A DNA stretch of 19,152 nucleotides from an uncultured Clostridia bacterium (GTDB lineage: Bacteria; Bacillota; Clostridia; UBA1381). Below, piece by piece: positions 1-6,417 of the stretch; the first letter of the stretch is position 1, and every line of letters begins with the position of its first letter. Location: positions 1-19,152 of the forward strand of contig CAKSJF010000044.1 in the NCBI GenBank assembly GCA_934462945.1, given 5' to 3'. Made by a program: the position numbers and the translations under genes. The notes under the pieces are model-generated. The model saw only the letters and a program-made list of their open reading frames with translations. It searched no databases and was not told the origin of the DNA.

Positions 1-40
1 CTGGTTTCAGCCAATATATTTATAATTTGCGCACACTATA

Positions 41-160
41 CGGCTCCCTTGAGCAAAGGGTAGCGAAGCGGCAGTGCGGCAATGAATGATCGTCCGGGGG
101 ACGATCAGAACCGCACTGTGACCGAGCCGCAGCGAGATACTGTCACGCAGTGACTGAGGG
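41..160. repeat. Structured intergenic repeat with nested stem-loops
   Basis: Several perfect inverted repeats are packed here. CGGCTC (41-46) pairs with GAGCCG (124-129). CCCTT (46-50) pairs with AAGGG (56-60). CAGTGCGG (72-79) pairs with CCGCACTG (111-118), and inside that GATCGTCC (88-95) pairs with GGACGATC (99-106) around a GGG loop. GTCAC (142-146) pairs with GTGAC (150-154). No U-tract follows, so it is not a standard terminator. The CTCCCTTGAGCAAAGGG and GTGACTGAGGGA blocks resemble dispersed intergenic repeats I associate with gut Clostridia genomes; that family resemblance is from memory and uncertain. A TATAAT at 21-26 could start a transcript running through it. Confidence 0.6.
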
Positions 161-191
161 ATTGTCAGGCTTACGGATTTCAAACATAATT

Positions 192-196
192 GGAGG
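192..196 (+). promoter_or_regulatory. Ribosome binding site deciding the EamA start
   Basis: GGAGG sits 7 nt before the ATG at 204. The longer reading frame opening with GTG at 150 would start inside a hairpin of the upstream repeat and has no ribosome site, so 204 is the better start. Confidence 0.8.
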
Positions 197-203
197 TATT
201 TTT

Positions 204-1067
204 ATGTGGGTGATTTTTGCAGTCTGTTCTGCTTTTTTTGCCGGTGTGACGGCGGTGCTTTCAAAAGTGGGCATTCAAAACATCAAGTCCAATCTCGGAA
301 CGGCAATCCGGACAATTGTAGTATTTTTCTTTGCGTGGCTGATGGTATTTGTGGTTGGCTCCGGGGGAGAAATTTCCGGAATCGGATCAAAAACGCTCAT
401 CTTTCTGATCCTTTCCGGGTTAGCAACGGGTGCGTCCTGGCTATGCTATTTCCGGGCGTTAAAATACGGGGATGTGAACCAGGTAGCGCCGATTGATAAA
501 TCCAGCACGATCTTATCCATGCTGCTTGCATTTTTGTTTCTGCATGAGGGAATCACCTGTTTCAAGGTACTCTGTATGGCGCTGATTGGCTGCGGAACTT
601 ATCTAATGATTGAAAAACGTGAAATTGAAAAACAGGAATCCGGTCGGTCGGACTGGCTTTTGTGGGCGGCATTGTCGGCAATCTTTGCGGCGCTGACCTC
701 TATTTTAGGGAAAATCGGGATTTCAGATATTGACTCTACACTCGGAACGGCAATCCGTACCTTTGTGGTTCTGATTATGGCATGGGTTGTGGTATTTGTG
801 ACAAAAGAGCAGGACGACATGAAAAATATTACCGGAAAAAGCGCGCTGTTTCTGATTCTTTCCGGCATTACCACCGGACTTTCCTGGCTCTGCTATTATA
901 AAGCGCTCCAGGACGGACCTGCAAGCGTGGTTGTTCCGCTGGATAAGTTAAGTATTTTAGTGACAATTCTGTTTTCGCGGATTGTGTTAAAGGAAAAATT
1001 ATCGCGAAAATCCCTCCTCGGACTGATTCTTTTGGTACTTGGAACGTTATTATTGCTCCGTGCTTAA
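204..1067 (+). CDS. EamA/DMT-family membrane transporter
   Basis: This is an integral membrane protein of 287 residues, the usual size for a ten-helix drug/metabolite transporter with two EamA halves. The halves are plainly duplicated. LGTAIRT occurs at residues 31-37 and 180-186, and SGLATGASWLCY (71-82) matches SGITTGLSWLCY (220-231), both offset by 149 residues. Each block is followed by a P-x-D-K motif and then a helix ending in a basic or acidic loop, as in known EamA domains. Such proteins export amino acids, metabolites or drugs by exchange; the substrate cannot be told here. The gene lies downstream of a structured repeat and 70 bp before the sigma operon, with no clear terminator between. 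The family is sure; the substrate is unknown. Confidence 0.9.
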   Translation: MWVIFAVCSAFFAGVTAVLSKVGIQNIKSNLGTAIRTIVVFFFAWLMVFVVGSGGEISGIGSKTLIFLILSGLATGASWLCYFRALKYGDVNQVAPIDKSSTILSMLLAFLFLHEGITCFKVLCMALIGCGTYLMIEKREIEKQESGRSDWLLWAALSAIFAALTSILGKIGISDIDSTLGTAIRTFVVLIMAWVVVFVTKEQDDMKNITGKSALFLILSGITTGLSWLCYYKALQDGPASVVVPLDKLSILVTILFSRIVLKEKLSRKSLLGLILLVLGTLLLLRA

Positions 1068-1076
1068 AAAAAATCC

Positions 1077-1100
1077 AACCAAACCCTTTCGTTTTGCGTG
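1077..1100 (+). promoter_or_regulatory. Possible ECF-type (autoregulated) promoter before the sigma gene
   Basis: AACC (1077-1080) and CGTG (1097-1100) are separated by 16 bp, matching the general AAC-N16-CGT layout of promoters read by Bacillus ECF sigma factors, which often control their own operons. The match is short and could be chance; no good housekeeping promoter is visible here. Confidence 0.35.
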
Positions 1101-1137
1101 TAATAGTATAGAACAAACAAAAGGAGGCGAAGCGGAT

Positions 1138-1677
1138 GTGAACGAGAAAGAGCTGATCAGGCAATGCCAGGCTGGTGAAAAGGCAGCCTTTGACGAATTG
1201 ATCCGCATGTATTATCCATACGTCAGTAAATATCTGTTAAAGCTGACCGGGGATGAAACGCTCACCGAGGATTTTGTGCAGGAGACATTTCTGAAGATGA
1301 TCCGGACAATTGATCAGTTTGACCGGAATGGCAAAGCGTCCTTTGCCACATACCTGATTGCAATTGCAAAAAATACCTGGATTGATCATGTCCGCAGAAA
1401 CCGTGCAGTTTTTTCGGAGCTTTCCGAAGCGGACGGACAGCCGGACAAAAGCCTGGAGCAATAGGCGCTTTCAAATATCCGGTATGAGGAAATTGTGCGA
1501 TACATTCACGATCTTCCCCAAAATCAGGCGGATGCGATTCGGCTGAAATATATTGAGGAATACACCTTAAAAGAGATTGAGGAGATTACGGGTGTTCCGG
1601 CAAAAACGGTAAAAAGCCGGATACATGAGGGAACGAAAAAGCTGCGCTGGCTTTTGAGATTGCAAAAGGAGGAATGA
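1138..1677 (+). pseudogene. ECF sigma factor (SigY-like) interrupted by an in-frame TAG
   Basis: The reading frame runs from a GTG at 1138, with AAGGAGG at 1121-1127, to a TGA at 1675-1677. It would encode 179 residues, the size of Bacillus SigY-type ECF factors. Codon 109 (1462-1464) is TAG. The part before it is sigma region 2: AFDELIRMYYPYVSKYL, then LTEDFVQETFLKMIR and a WIDHVRR end. The part after it, in the same frame, is sigma region 4: LPQNQADAIRLKYIEEYTL, then an EIEEITGVPAKTVKSRIHEG helix-turn-helix. Both halves look unmutated. The stop falls in the interdomain linker and is one base from CAG (Gln). Options are a recent nonsense mutation, a sequencing error, or two polypeptides by reinitiation at GTG 1495, which has GAGGA 4 nt upstream. 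The following genes resemble sigma-regulator partners. Confidence 0.75.
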
Positions 1678-1681
1678 TATT

Positions 1682-1960
1682 ATGGATCAGGTAGAAATTT
1701 TATTAAAATCCTTAGAACCGCACATTGAGAAAAAATGCGCGGAGCTTCGGCAAAGAAAGGATGAAAGGTTATTTGCACATCTTTTCCTGGCGCTTTCCGG
1801 TCTGATACTGGTTTTACCGGTTGTGCTGATCTTTTTCGGCGTCAGTGTTATGATGATCTTTCTTCCCGTTTTGTTTGTGGCAGCGGTTATTTTGACTGCA
1901 TTATCTGTTTTTATCAGTAAAGGAGCGGTATATGATGAGCAAATTTCATGCATGGATTGA
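1682..1960 (+). CDS. Small two-TM protein of the sigma operon, candidate anti-sigma factor
   Basis: This 92-residue protein starts 5 nt after the sigma stop with AAAAGGAGG at 1664-1672. Residues 1-30 are a charged cytoplasmic stretch (HIEKKCAELRQRKDER), followed by two hydrophobic helices at about 31-52 and 56-78 and a short acidic tail. In size, topology and position it resembles YxlC, the gene directly after sigY in Bacillus subtilis. From that I infer a membrane anti-sigma role, with the N-terminal segment binding the sigma factor. There is no sequence motif that proves this. The next gene starts inside its last 29 bp, so the two are translationally linked. Confidence 0.65.
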   Translation: MDQVEILLKSLEPHIEKKCAELRQRKDERLFAHLFLALSGLILVLPVVLIFFGVSVMMIFLPVLFVAAVILTALSVFISKGAVYDEQISCMD

Positions 1961-2864
1961 AAAAAGAAATTTTAAGAGGATTTTTCTGTGGTATCTGATT
2001 TTAGCGATCGTCACCGGAATTGCGTGTGCCGTTGGAGTAGGGTTTGTCTTTCAGGATAAAATCCGGCTTGCGATGCGCTATGAACAGGCGTCCGAGGCGT
2101 TCCAGAAAAATCAGGATGAGGCAACGCTCGAGAAAAGCCTTCATCAGCTTGCGGCATCCTCCGGAGATATTGTGGACGTACTTTTGCTGGATGAGAATAA
2201 TCGGGTGATGTATTCGGAAAAGCAGACGAAGCTTGCCTGGGATACGTTCTTTGATCTCCGGCAGACGGACAATAAATTCCTGGTCAGCGATCAGAACCCG
2301 GATGTTGCGTTTCGTTTTGTGAAGAAGGACGAATTTATGCTTTCTTCGGTGTTTGCAAACGATTTTGAAAGTGTTCATGAGGAATATGACGAGGATCATT
2401 TCTACCAGGCACGCTTTCAGAATCAGAAGCTTTATATGATCAGCCTTTTAGGAAAACGAAACGGTCCGGTCAAGGCATATGTCATCAGCGACCCGACCCC
2501 GGTTCCTTATGGAATCCTTGCGCTGAAGATTGCTGCAAGCGTGTGCATGCTTCTGTTTATGATCTACTGGATTTTAGTTGCCCTGTGGGTGTATCAGAAT
2601 GCAGCAAAATCAAAGCTTTCCGCACCGATCTGGGGGATTATTACCCTGTTCACCAATCTTGCCGGGGTGCTGTGGTATCTGATCTATAAGCACGCTAGCG
2701 GTGTTTGCGCATACTGCGGAGCGGTGCAGTCGCGCGGAAATCTCTACTGTACATTCTGCGGCAAAAAAATCGGATCCACCTGCCGGGAATGCGGGCACGG
2801 GTTAAAACCGACCGATTACTATTGTCCGAAATGCGGATTGAAACGAGAGGATTCAAATCAATAA
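1932..2864 (+). CDS. Membrane protein with extracytoplasmic domain and two C-terminal zinc ribbons
   Basis: This protein has 310 residues. Residues 1-16 are basic and cytoplasmic, and about 18-40 is a first helix. About 45-190 forms a soluble region, probably outside the membrane, with no motif I recognise. Two more helices lie at about 196-221 and 231-253. The C-terminus carries two four-cysteine ribbons: C259/C262 with C273/C276 and C284/C287 with C298/C301, of zinc-ribbon type, predicted cytoplasmic. AAGGAG at 1919-1924 serves ATG 1932; ATG 1935 is also possible. As the last gene of the sigma operon, with a sensor-like outer domain and metal-binding inner domain, it could sense envelope stress and control the sigma factor, but this is inference. 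It ends 14 bp from the convergent merR-type gene. Confidence 0.7.
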   Translation: MMSKFHAWIEKRNFKRIFLWYLILAIVTGIACAVGVGFVFQDKIRLAMRYEQASEAFQKNQDEATLEKSLHQLAASSGDIVDVLLLDENNRVMYSEKQTKLAWDTFFDLRQTDNKFLVSDQNPDVAFRFVKKDEFMLSSVFANDFESVHEEYDEDHFYQARFQNQKLYMISLLGKRNGPVKAYVISDPTPVPYGILALKIAASVCMLLFMIYWILVALWVYQNAAKSKLSAPIWGIITLFTNLAGVLWYLIYKHASGVCAYCGAVQSRGNLYCTFCGKKIGSTCRECGHGLKPTDYYCPKCGLKREDSNQ

Positions 2865-2878
2865 ACAGAACAATTTCC

Positions 2879-3649
2879 CTATTCAACCGGGAGGACAATT
2901 TGTGTGATAAATTGCCGTTGATTCTGATGCTGTGGCGCACCCTCTAAATAGACATGCCGGCAGGTGCCGCGTAGTGTCAGACGGTGCGCTTTAGCATAGG
3001 CGAGCAGTTTTTCCCGGACTTTTGGAATATCCTCATATGCGCCATGATGGTAGCAGCAGAGAGCGCGTGTTTCCGGGAGGCGGAGGATGCCGTTTCCCTG
3101 GCTTGCGGGGGGAACGGCGGCACAGTAGGTGATTTTGTTTCGGTTGGAGAGAGAATACTCTGTAAAATAGAGCCGTTTTGTCATGTCTACTCCGTATTGA
3201 TGCACTGCCTCTAATGCAACCTGCCGCATCGCGTCGGTTTTTTCGCGGAGGGTCTGTGCCGGGTCGGGACGGCAGTAGACGGTCTGTTCTCCGACGGTTA
3301 TTTCCAGAATCTGACCGGACTGGCTGCCGGCACGTTCATAAAGCTTTTCAATCATTCGGTTCAGTTCATCCCGGAGCGCCTCAATTCGCTTGATCATCGG
3401 CAATAAATCATTCTGATCCTCTAAGTACTTCCGGATTTCAGAAAGCGACAACCCCAGATTCTGATAGAGCCGGACGGTGCGGAGTTTCACCATGGTATCA
3501 ATTGTGTAATAGCGGTTTCCTGTTTTGCCGTCTTTTACATCCGGAGCAATCAATCCTTTTTCTTCATAATTCAGAATCATTCGCCTTGTAATTCCAATGG
3601 AGGAAGCAATTTCACCGATGGAAAATAAATTTTGATCTGTATGTGACAT
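2879..3649 (-). CDS. MerR-family regulator with GyrI-like effector domain
   Basis: This 256-residue protein belongs to the BltR/BmrR-type group. Residues 9-78 are the MerR winged helix: FSIGEIASSIGITRRMILNY, then GNRYYT and a LGLSLSEIRKYL segment. About 83-108 is the dimerising coiled coil. About 110-256 is a GyrI-like small-molecule binding domain ending in QFITQIVLPVE. Regulators of this class bind hydrophobic or cationic drugs and switch a promoter with an abnormally long spacer. Such a promoter lies just upstream at 3687-3717, reading away from this gene. The start ATG has a weak GGGAG 7 nt upstream. The stop is TAG, which shows that TAG is used as a normal stop here. Confidence 0.9.
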   Translation of the reverse strand: MSHTDQNLFSIGEIASSIGITRRMILNYEEKGLIAPDVKDGKTGNRYYTIDTMVKLRTVRLYQNLGLSLSEIRKYLEDQNDLLPMIKRIEALRDELNRMIEKLYERAGSQSGQILEITVGEQTVYCRPDPAQTLREKTDAMRQVALEAVHQYGVDMTKRLYFTEYSLSNRNKITYCAAVPPASQGNGILRLPETRALCCYHHGAYEDIPKVREKLLAYAKAHRLTLRGTCRHVYLEGAPQHQNQRQFITQIVLPVE

Positions 3650-3670
3650 TATTTACTCCCAAAATACAAA

Positions 3671-3683
3671 TTTTTTCAAAAAA
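3671..3683 (+). promoter_or_regulatory. T6-C-A6 tract (UP-element-like) before the MerR-controlled promoter
   Basis: Six T, one C, six A end 3 bp before the -35 box at 3687. Similar T7-G-A5 tracts precede the promoters at 9405 and 13793. Such tracts bend DNA and can contact the polymerase alpha subunit; that role here is inferred. Confidence 0.45.
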
Positions 3684-3686
3684 CCC

Positions 3687-3717
3687 TTGCATCGTACATG
3701 GATGTACGGTATATAAT
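3687..3717 (+). promoter_or_regulatory. MerR-type promoter: 19-bp spacer with palindromic operator
   Basis: The -35 TTGCAT (3687-3692) and -10 TATAAT (3712-3717) are 19 bp apart. The spacer holds a perfect inverted repeat, CGTACAT (3693-3699) and ATGTACG (3702-3708). A 19-bp spacer filled by a dyad is the hallmark of promoters activated by MerR-family proteins, which untwist the DNA. The neighbouring regulator at 2879-3649 is the obvious binder. The promoter points right, towards the small reading frame at 3761. Confidence 0.85.
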
Positions 3718-3760
3718 AATAGTATCATATAATTGGCGAAAAATCAAGCAGATGATTTAT

Positions 3761-3925
3761 ATGAGAAAAAGGTTTTTATGCGTACTTTTTTGTATGCTTT
3801 TTGTCATACAGAATCTCACAGCATTGACCTATGCAGACGAGTCTATGGGGATAATAAGACGAAGCTGTGCTATATGTACGGTAGAAAGAAAGCAGCGGAC
3901 AAAACAGATAAAACGCGCCCATTAG
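3761..3925 (+). CDS. Possible small secreted peptide under MerR control
   Basis: This is a 54-residue reading frame. Residues 1-25 look like a signal peptide: MRKR, a hydrophobic core FLCVLFCMLFVIQNLTAL, and a TYA cleavage site before DES. The rest would be about 29 residues, basic, with a CAIC pair and a lysine/arginine-rich end. It is the only signal-bearing frame on the short transcript from the MerR-type promoter. Two points count against it: no good ribosome site precedes ATG 3761, and the stop codon lies in the loop of the terminator hairpin. It may be a true peptide, the remnant of a larger secreted protein lost by deletion, or chance. I do not recognise a family. Confidence 0.4.
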   Translation: MRKRFLCVLFCMLFVIQNLTALTYADESMGIIRRSCAICTVERKQRTKQIKRAH

Positions 3926-3944
3926 GCGCGTTTTATCTGTTTTG
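3900..3944. terminator. Long-stem bidirectional intrinsic terminator
   Basis: A perfect 20-bp stem, 3900-3919 with 3925-3944, has a 5-nt loop. The centre is GCGCC/GGCGC flanked by A4 and T4 runs on both sides, so it can end transcription in either direction. It closes the short transcript from the MerR-type promoter and insulates pta. Confidence 0.85.
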
Positions 3945-4078
3945 CATCTGTTAGCACTTTTCTATTATATTTCACGTTTGCAGTGCTTTTTAGACTGATA
4001 AAAGCATGGAAACAGGTTGTAATTTTTTTGTTATGATACAATTCCAAAGAAAAAAACAATAAAAATTTAACAGAATAC

Positions 4079-4107
4079 TTGCAAATGTCAGAAAAAAGTA
4101 TTATAAT
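4079..4107 (+). promoter_or_regulatory. Promoter of pta-ackA
   Basis: TTGCAA (4079-4084) and TATAAT (4102-4107) are separated by 17 bp, followed by AAGAGGAG (4138-4145) 6 nt before the pta ATG. The 3650-4151 gap between genes is fully explained by the MerR promoter, the small frame, the terminator and this promoter; 3945-4078 is AT-rich with nothing else I can name. Confidence 0.8.
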
Positions 4108-4151
4108 GTAGAATGTAGTAAAAAAACACAAATTGAAAAGAGGAGTAAAAC

Positions 4152-5159
4152 ATGAGCGACTTTATTGACAAGCTGAAAGTCCGGGCAAAGCAAGACGTGA
4201 AAACGATTGTTTTGGCTGAGGGCGAGGACATGAGAACCTTAGAGGCGGCGCAGATCGTCTTAAAGGAGGGCTATGCCAAGATTATTATTTTAGGAAATGA
4301 AGCCAAGATTTTGGATATGGCAAAGGAAAAGGGACTGGATTTATCCGAAGCAAAAATTATTGATCCGGAAACAAGTGATAAAACAGCAGAATATGCAAAT
4401 AAATTCTATGAGATGAGAAAAGCAAAGGGCATGACTCCGGAGCTGGCAGCAGAAACCCTGAAAAACGTTTTGTATTACGGCGTTATGATGGTAAATGAGG
4501 GTGCGGCAGACGGTATGGTTGCCGGCGCTTGCAATTCTTCTGCAAACGTGATTCGTCCGTCCTTGCAGATTTTGAAAACAAAGCCTGGAACAAAGCTTGT
4601 TTCAGCATTTTTCGTGATCGTTGTTCCGAACTGTGAATATGGCGAAAACGGAACATTTATCTTTGCAGACAGCGGTCTGAATGAAAATCCGGACGCAGAC
4701 GCAGTTTCCGAGATTGCAATTTCTTCTGTGGCTTCCTTTGAGCAGTTAGTCGGCGCAGAGGCAAAGGTGGCAATGCTTTCTTATTCTACATACGGCAGTG
4801 CGAAGAATCCTTTGGTAGACAAAATGCAGGAGGCAACCCGTCTGGCAAAGGAAAAGAGACCGGATATCAAATTAGATGGCGAATTGCAGGTGGATGCAGC
4901 GATTGTTCCAGCTGTTGCAAAGTCGAAAGCGCCGGGATCAACCGTTGCCGGAACAGCAAACGTTCTGGTATTCCCAGATTTAAATGCCGGCAATATCGGC
5001 TATAAGATTGCTCAGAGACTGGCAAAGGCAGAGGCATACGGACCGGTTCTCCAGGGAATCAGAAAGCCGGTGAATGATCTTTCGCGCGGATGCGTTGCTG
5101 AGGATATTGCAGGCGTTGTAGCAATCACATGCGTACAAGCGCAGGATAATGATAAATAA
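4152..5159 (+). CDS. pta: Phosphate acetyltransferase
   Basis: Pta converts acetyl-CoA and phosphate to acetyl phosphate and CoA in the cytoplasm, the first step of acetate fermentation. The 335-residue protein is the length of the short, single-domain clostridial and Bacillus enzymes, without the DRTGG extension of enterobacterial Pta. Typical blocks are visible: the N-terminal KTIVLAEGEDMRTLEAA, the central DGMVAGACNSSANVIRPSLQ, a NPLVDKMQEATRLAKEKRPD-like segment and the C-terminal DLNAGNIGYKIAQRLA followed by GPVLQGIRKPVNDLSRGC. ackA follows after 17 bp, giving the standard two-gene operon. Its -35/-10 and ribosome site are close to consensus, fitting high expression. Confidence 0.97.
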   Translation: MSDFIDKLKVRAKQDVKTIVLAEGEDMRTLEAAQIVLKEGYAKIIILGNEAKILDMAKEKGLDLSEAKIIDPETSDKTAEYANKFYEMRKAKGMTPELAAETLKNVLYYGVMMVNEGAADGMVAGACNSSANVIRPSLQILKTKPGTKLVSAFFVIVVPNCEYGENGTFIFADSGLNENPDADAVSEIAISSVASFEQLVGAEAKVAMLSYSTYGSAKNPLVDKMQEATRLAKEKRPDIKLDGELQVDAAIVPAVAKSKAPGSTVAGTANVLVFPDLNAGNIGYKIAQRLAKAEAYGPVLQGIRKPVNDLSRGCVAEDIAGVVAITCVQAQDNDK

Positions 5160-5176
5160 GAAAGGATTCAGAGAAT

Positions 5177-6373
5177 ATGAAGGTATTAGTTATTAATGCA
5201 GGAAGTTCTTCCTTAAAGTATCAGTTGATTGATATGGATACTGTTACAGTTTTGGCAAAGGGCTTATGCGAGAGAATCGGGATTGACGGTTCAAACTTGC
5301 AGCATAAGAACCTGGTAAAGGGCATTTCTGAAAAAGTTGAAAGCAAGATGGAGAGTCACGCAGATGCAATCCGGATGGTCATTGACGCTTTGACCGATGC
5401 GGAATACGGTGTGATCAAGAGTATGGACGAGATCGGCGCAGTCGGACACCGCGTTGTGCACGGCAGCGAATATTTCGCAGATTCCTGTGTGATCGACGGT
5501 AAGGTGATGGAGGCGCTGAAAATGTGTATTCCGGTAGCGCCGCTGCACAATCCGCCGAACATTACCGGTATTGAGGCATGTGAAAAGATTATGCCGGGTG
5601 TGAAGCAGGTTGCTGTATTTGATACTGCCTTCCACCAGACCATGCCGAAGAAAGCATATATGTATGCGCTTCCGTATGAATATTATGAAAAATATAAAAT
5701 CCGTAAGTTTGGTTTCCACGGAACAAGTCATCGCTTTGTTTCTGCCGAAGCTGCAAAAATGCTTGGAAAGCCGATTGAGGATTTAAAGATTATCACTTGT
5801 CACTTAGGAAACGGTTCTTCTGTGGCTGCTGTAGATCACGGTAAATGCGTGGACACCTCAATGGGCTTCACTCCGCTGGATGGCGTTGTGATGGGAACAA
5901 GAACCGGCAGCATGGATCCGGCAGTTGTCACCTTCTTAATGGAGAATGCCGGCATGACTGCAAAAGAGGTGGACACTCTGATGAATAAACAATCGGGTGT
6001 ATTCGGTATTTCCGGCATCAGCAGCGACTTCCGCGATCTTTCTGCAGCAGCAGAGGACGGAAACGACAGAGCACAGCTTGCTTTGGATATGTTCACCTAT
6101 AGCGTTACCAAGCTGATCGGTGCATATGCCGCAGCAATGGGCGGAGTAGATGCCGTGGTATTCACAGCAGGAATCGGTGAAAACGACGGTGCAATCCGTG
6201 CAAAGGTTGTGGAAAACCTCGGCTTTATGGGAATCAAGGTTGATCCGGAGAAGAACCGCGTCCGCGGCGAGGCTGTGGATGTAACAGCAGACGGCGCAGC
6301 AGTGAAAACGCTTGTTATTCCGACAAACGAGGAATTGATGATTGCGTTGGATACACAGAGATTAACCAAATAA
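5177..6373 (+). CDS. ackA: Acetate kinase
   Basis: AckA transfers phosphate from acetyl phosphate to ADP, yielding ATP and acetate. The 398-residue length is normal. Family signatures are present: VLVINAGSSSLKYQL at the N-terminus (with the conserved Asn), GHRVVHGSEYF, VFDTAFHQTMP (with the catalytic Asp), FHGTSHRFVS, HLGNGSSVAAVDHGKCVDTSMG, GTRTGSMDP and FTAGIGEN near the C-terminus. It begins 17 bp after pta with AAAGGA at 5161-5166. The hairpin immediately after its stop ends the operon and also serves the convergent sialidase-like gene. Confidence 0.98.
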   Translation: MKVLVINAGSSSLKYQLIDMDTVTVLAKGLCERIGIDGSNLQHKNLVKGISEKVESKMESHADAIRMVIDALTDAEYGVIKSMDEIGAVGHRVVHGSEYFADSCVIDGKVMEALKMCIPVAPLHNPPNITGIEACEKIMPGVKQVAVFDTAFHQTMPKKAYMYALPYEYYEKYKIRKFGFHGTSHRFVSAEAAKMLGKPIEDLKIITCHLGNGSSVAAVDHGKCVDTSMGFTPLDGVVMGTRTGSMDPAVVTFLMENAGMTAKEVDTLMNKQSGVFGISGISSDFRDLSAAAEDGNDRAQLALDMFTYSVTKLIGAYAAAMGGVDAVVFTAGIGENDGAIRAKVVENLGFMGIKVDPEKNRVRGEAVDVTADGAAVKTLVIPTNEELMIALDTQRLTK

Positions 6374-6377
6374 TATC

Positions 6378-6412
6378 AAAAAGGAGCAAGCAGAAATGGC
6401 TTGCTCCTTTTT
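6378..6412. terminator. Bidirectional terminator between ackA and the sialidase-like gene
   Basis: AAAAAGGAGCAAGC (6378-6391) pairs perfectly with GCTTGCTCCTTTTT (6399-6412) around a 7-nt loop. T-runs flank the GC stem on both strands, so it can end both convergent transcripts. Confidence 0.9.
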
Positions 6413-6417
6413 GTATG

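Noticed and set aside
41..160. CRISPR array or tRNA-like element
   Set aside because: There are no repeat-spacer units and no cloverleaf; the pairings are nested hairpins.
1462..1464. TAG recoded as an amino acid genome-wide
   Set aside because: TAG ends the MerR gene and the partial microprotein, and no other real gene in the window has an internal TAG.
2865..2878. Terminator between the zinc-ribbon gene and the MerR gene
   Set aside because: The 14-bp gap holds no hairpin and no T run.
3733..3954. Alternative plus-strand frame (TTG start) over the MerR mini-transcript
   Set aside because: It has a weak start, reads straight through the terminator hairpin and shows no signal peptide or motif.
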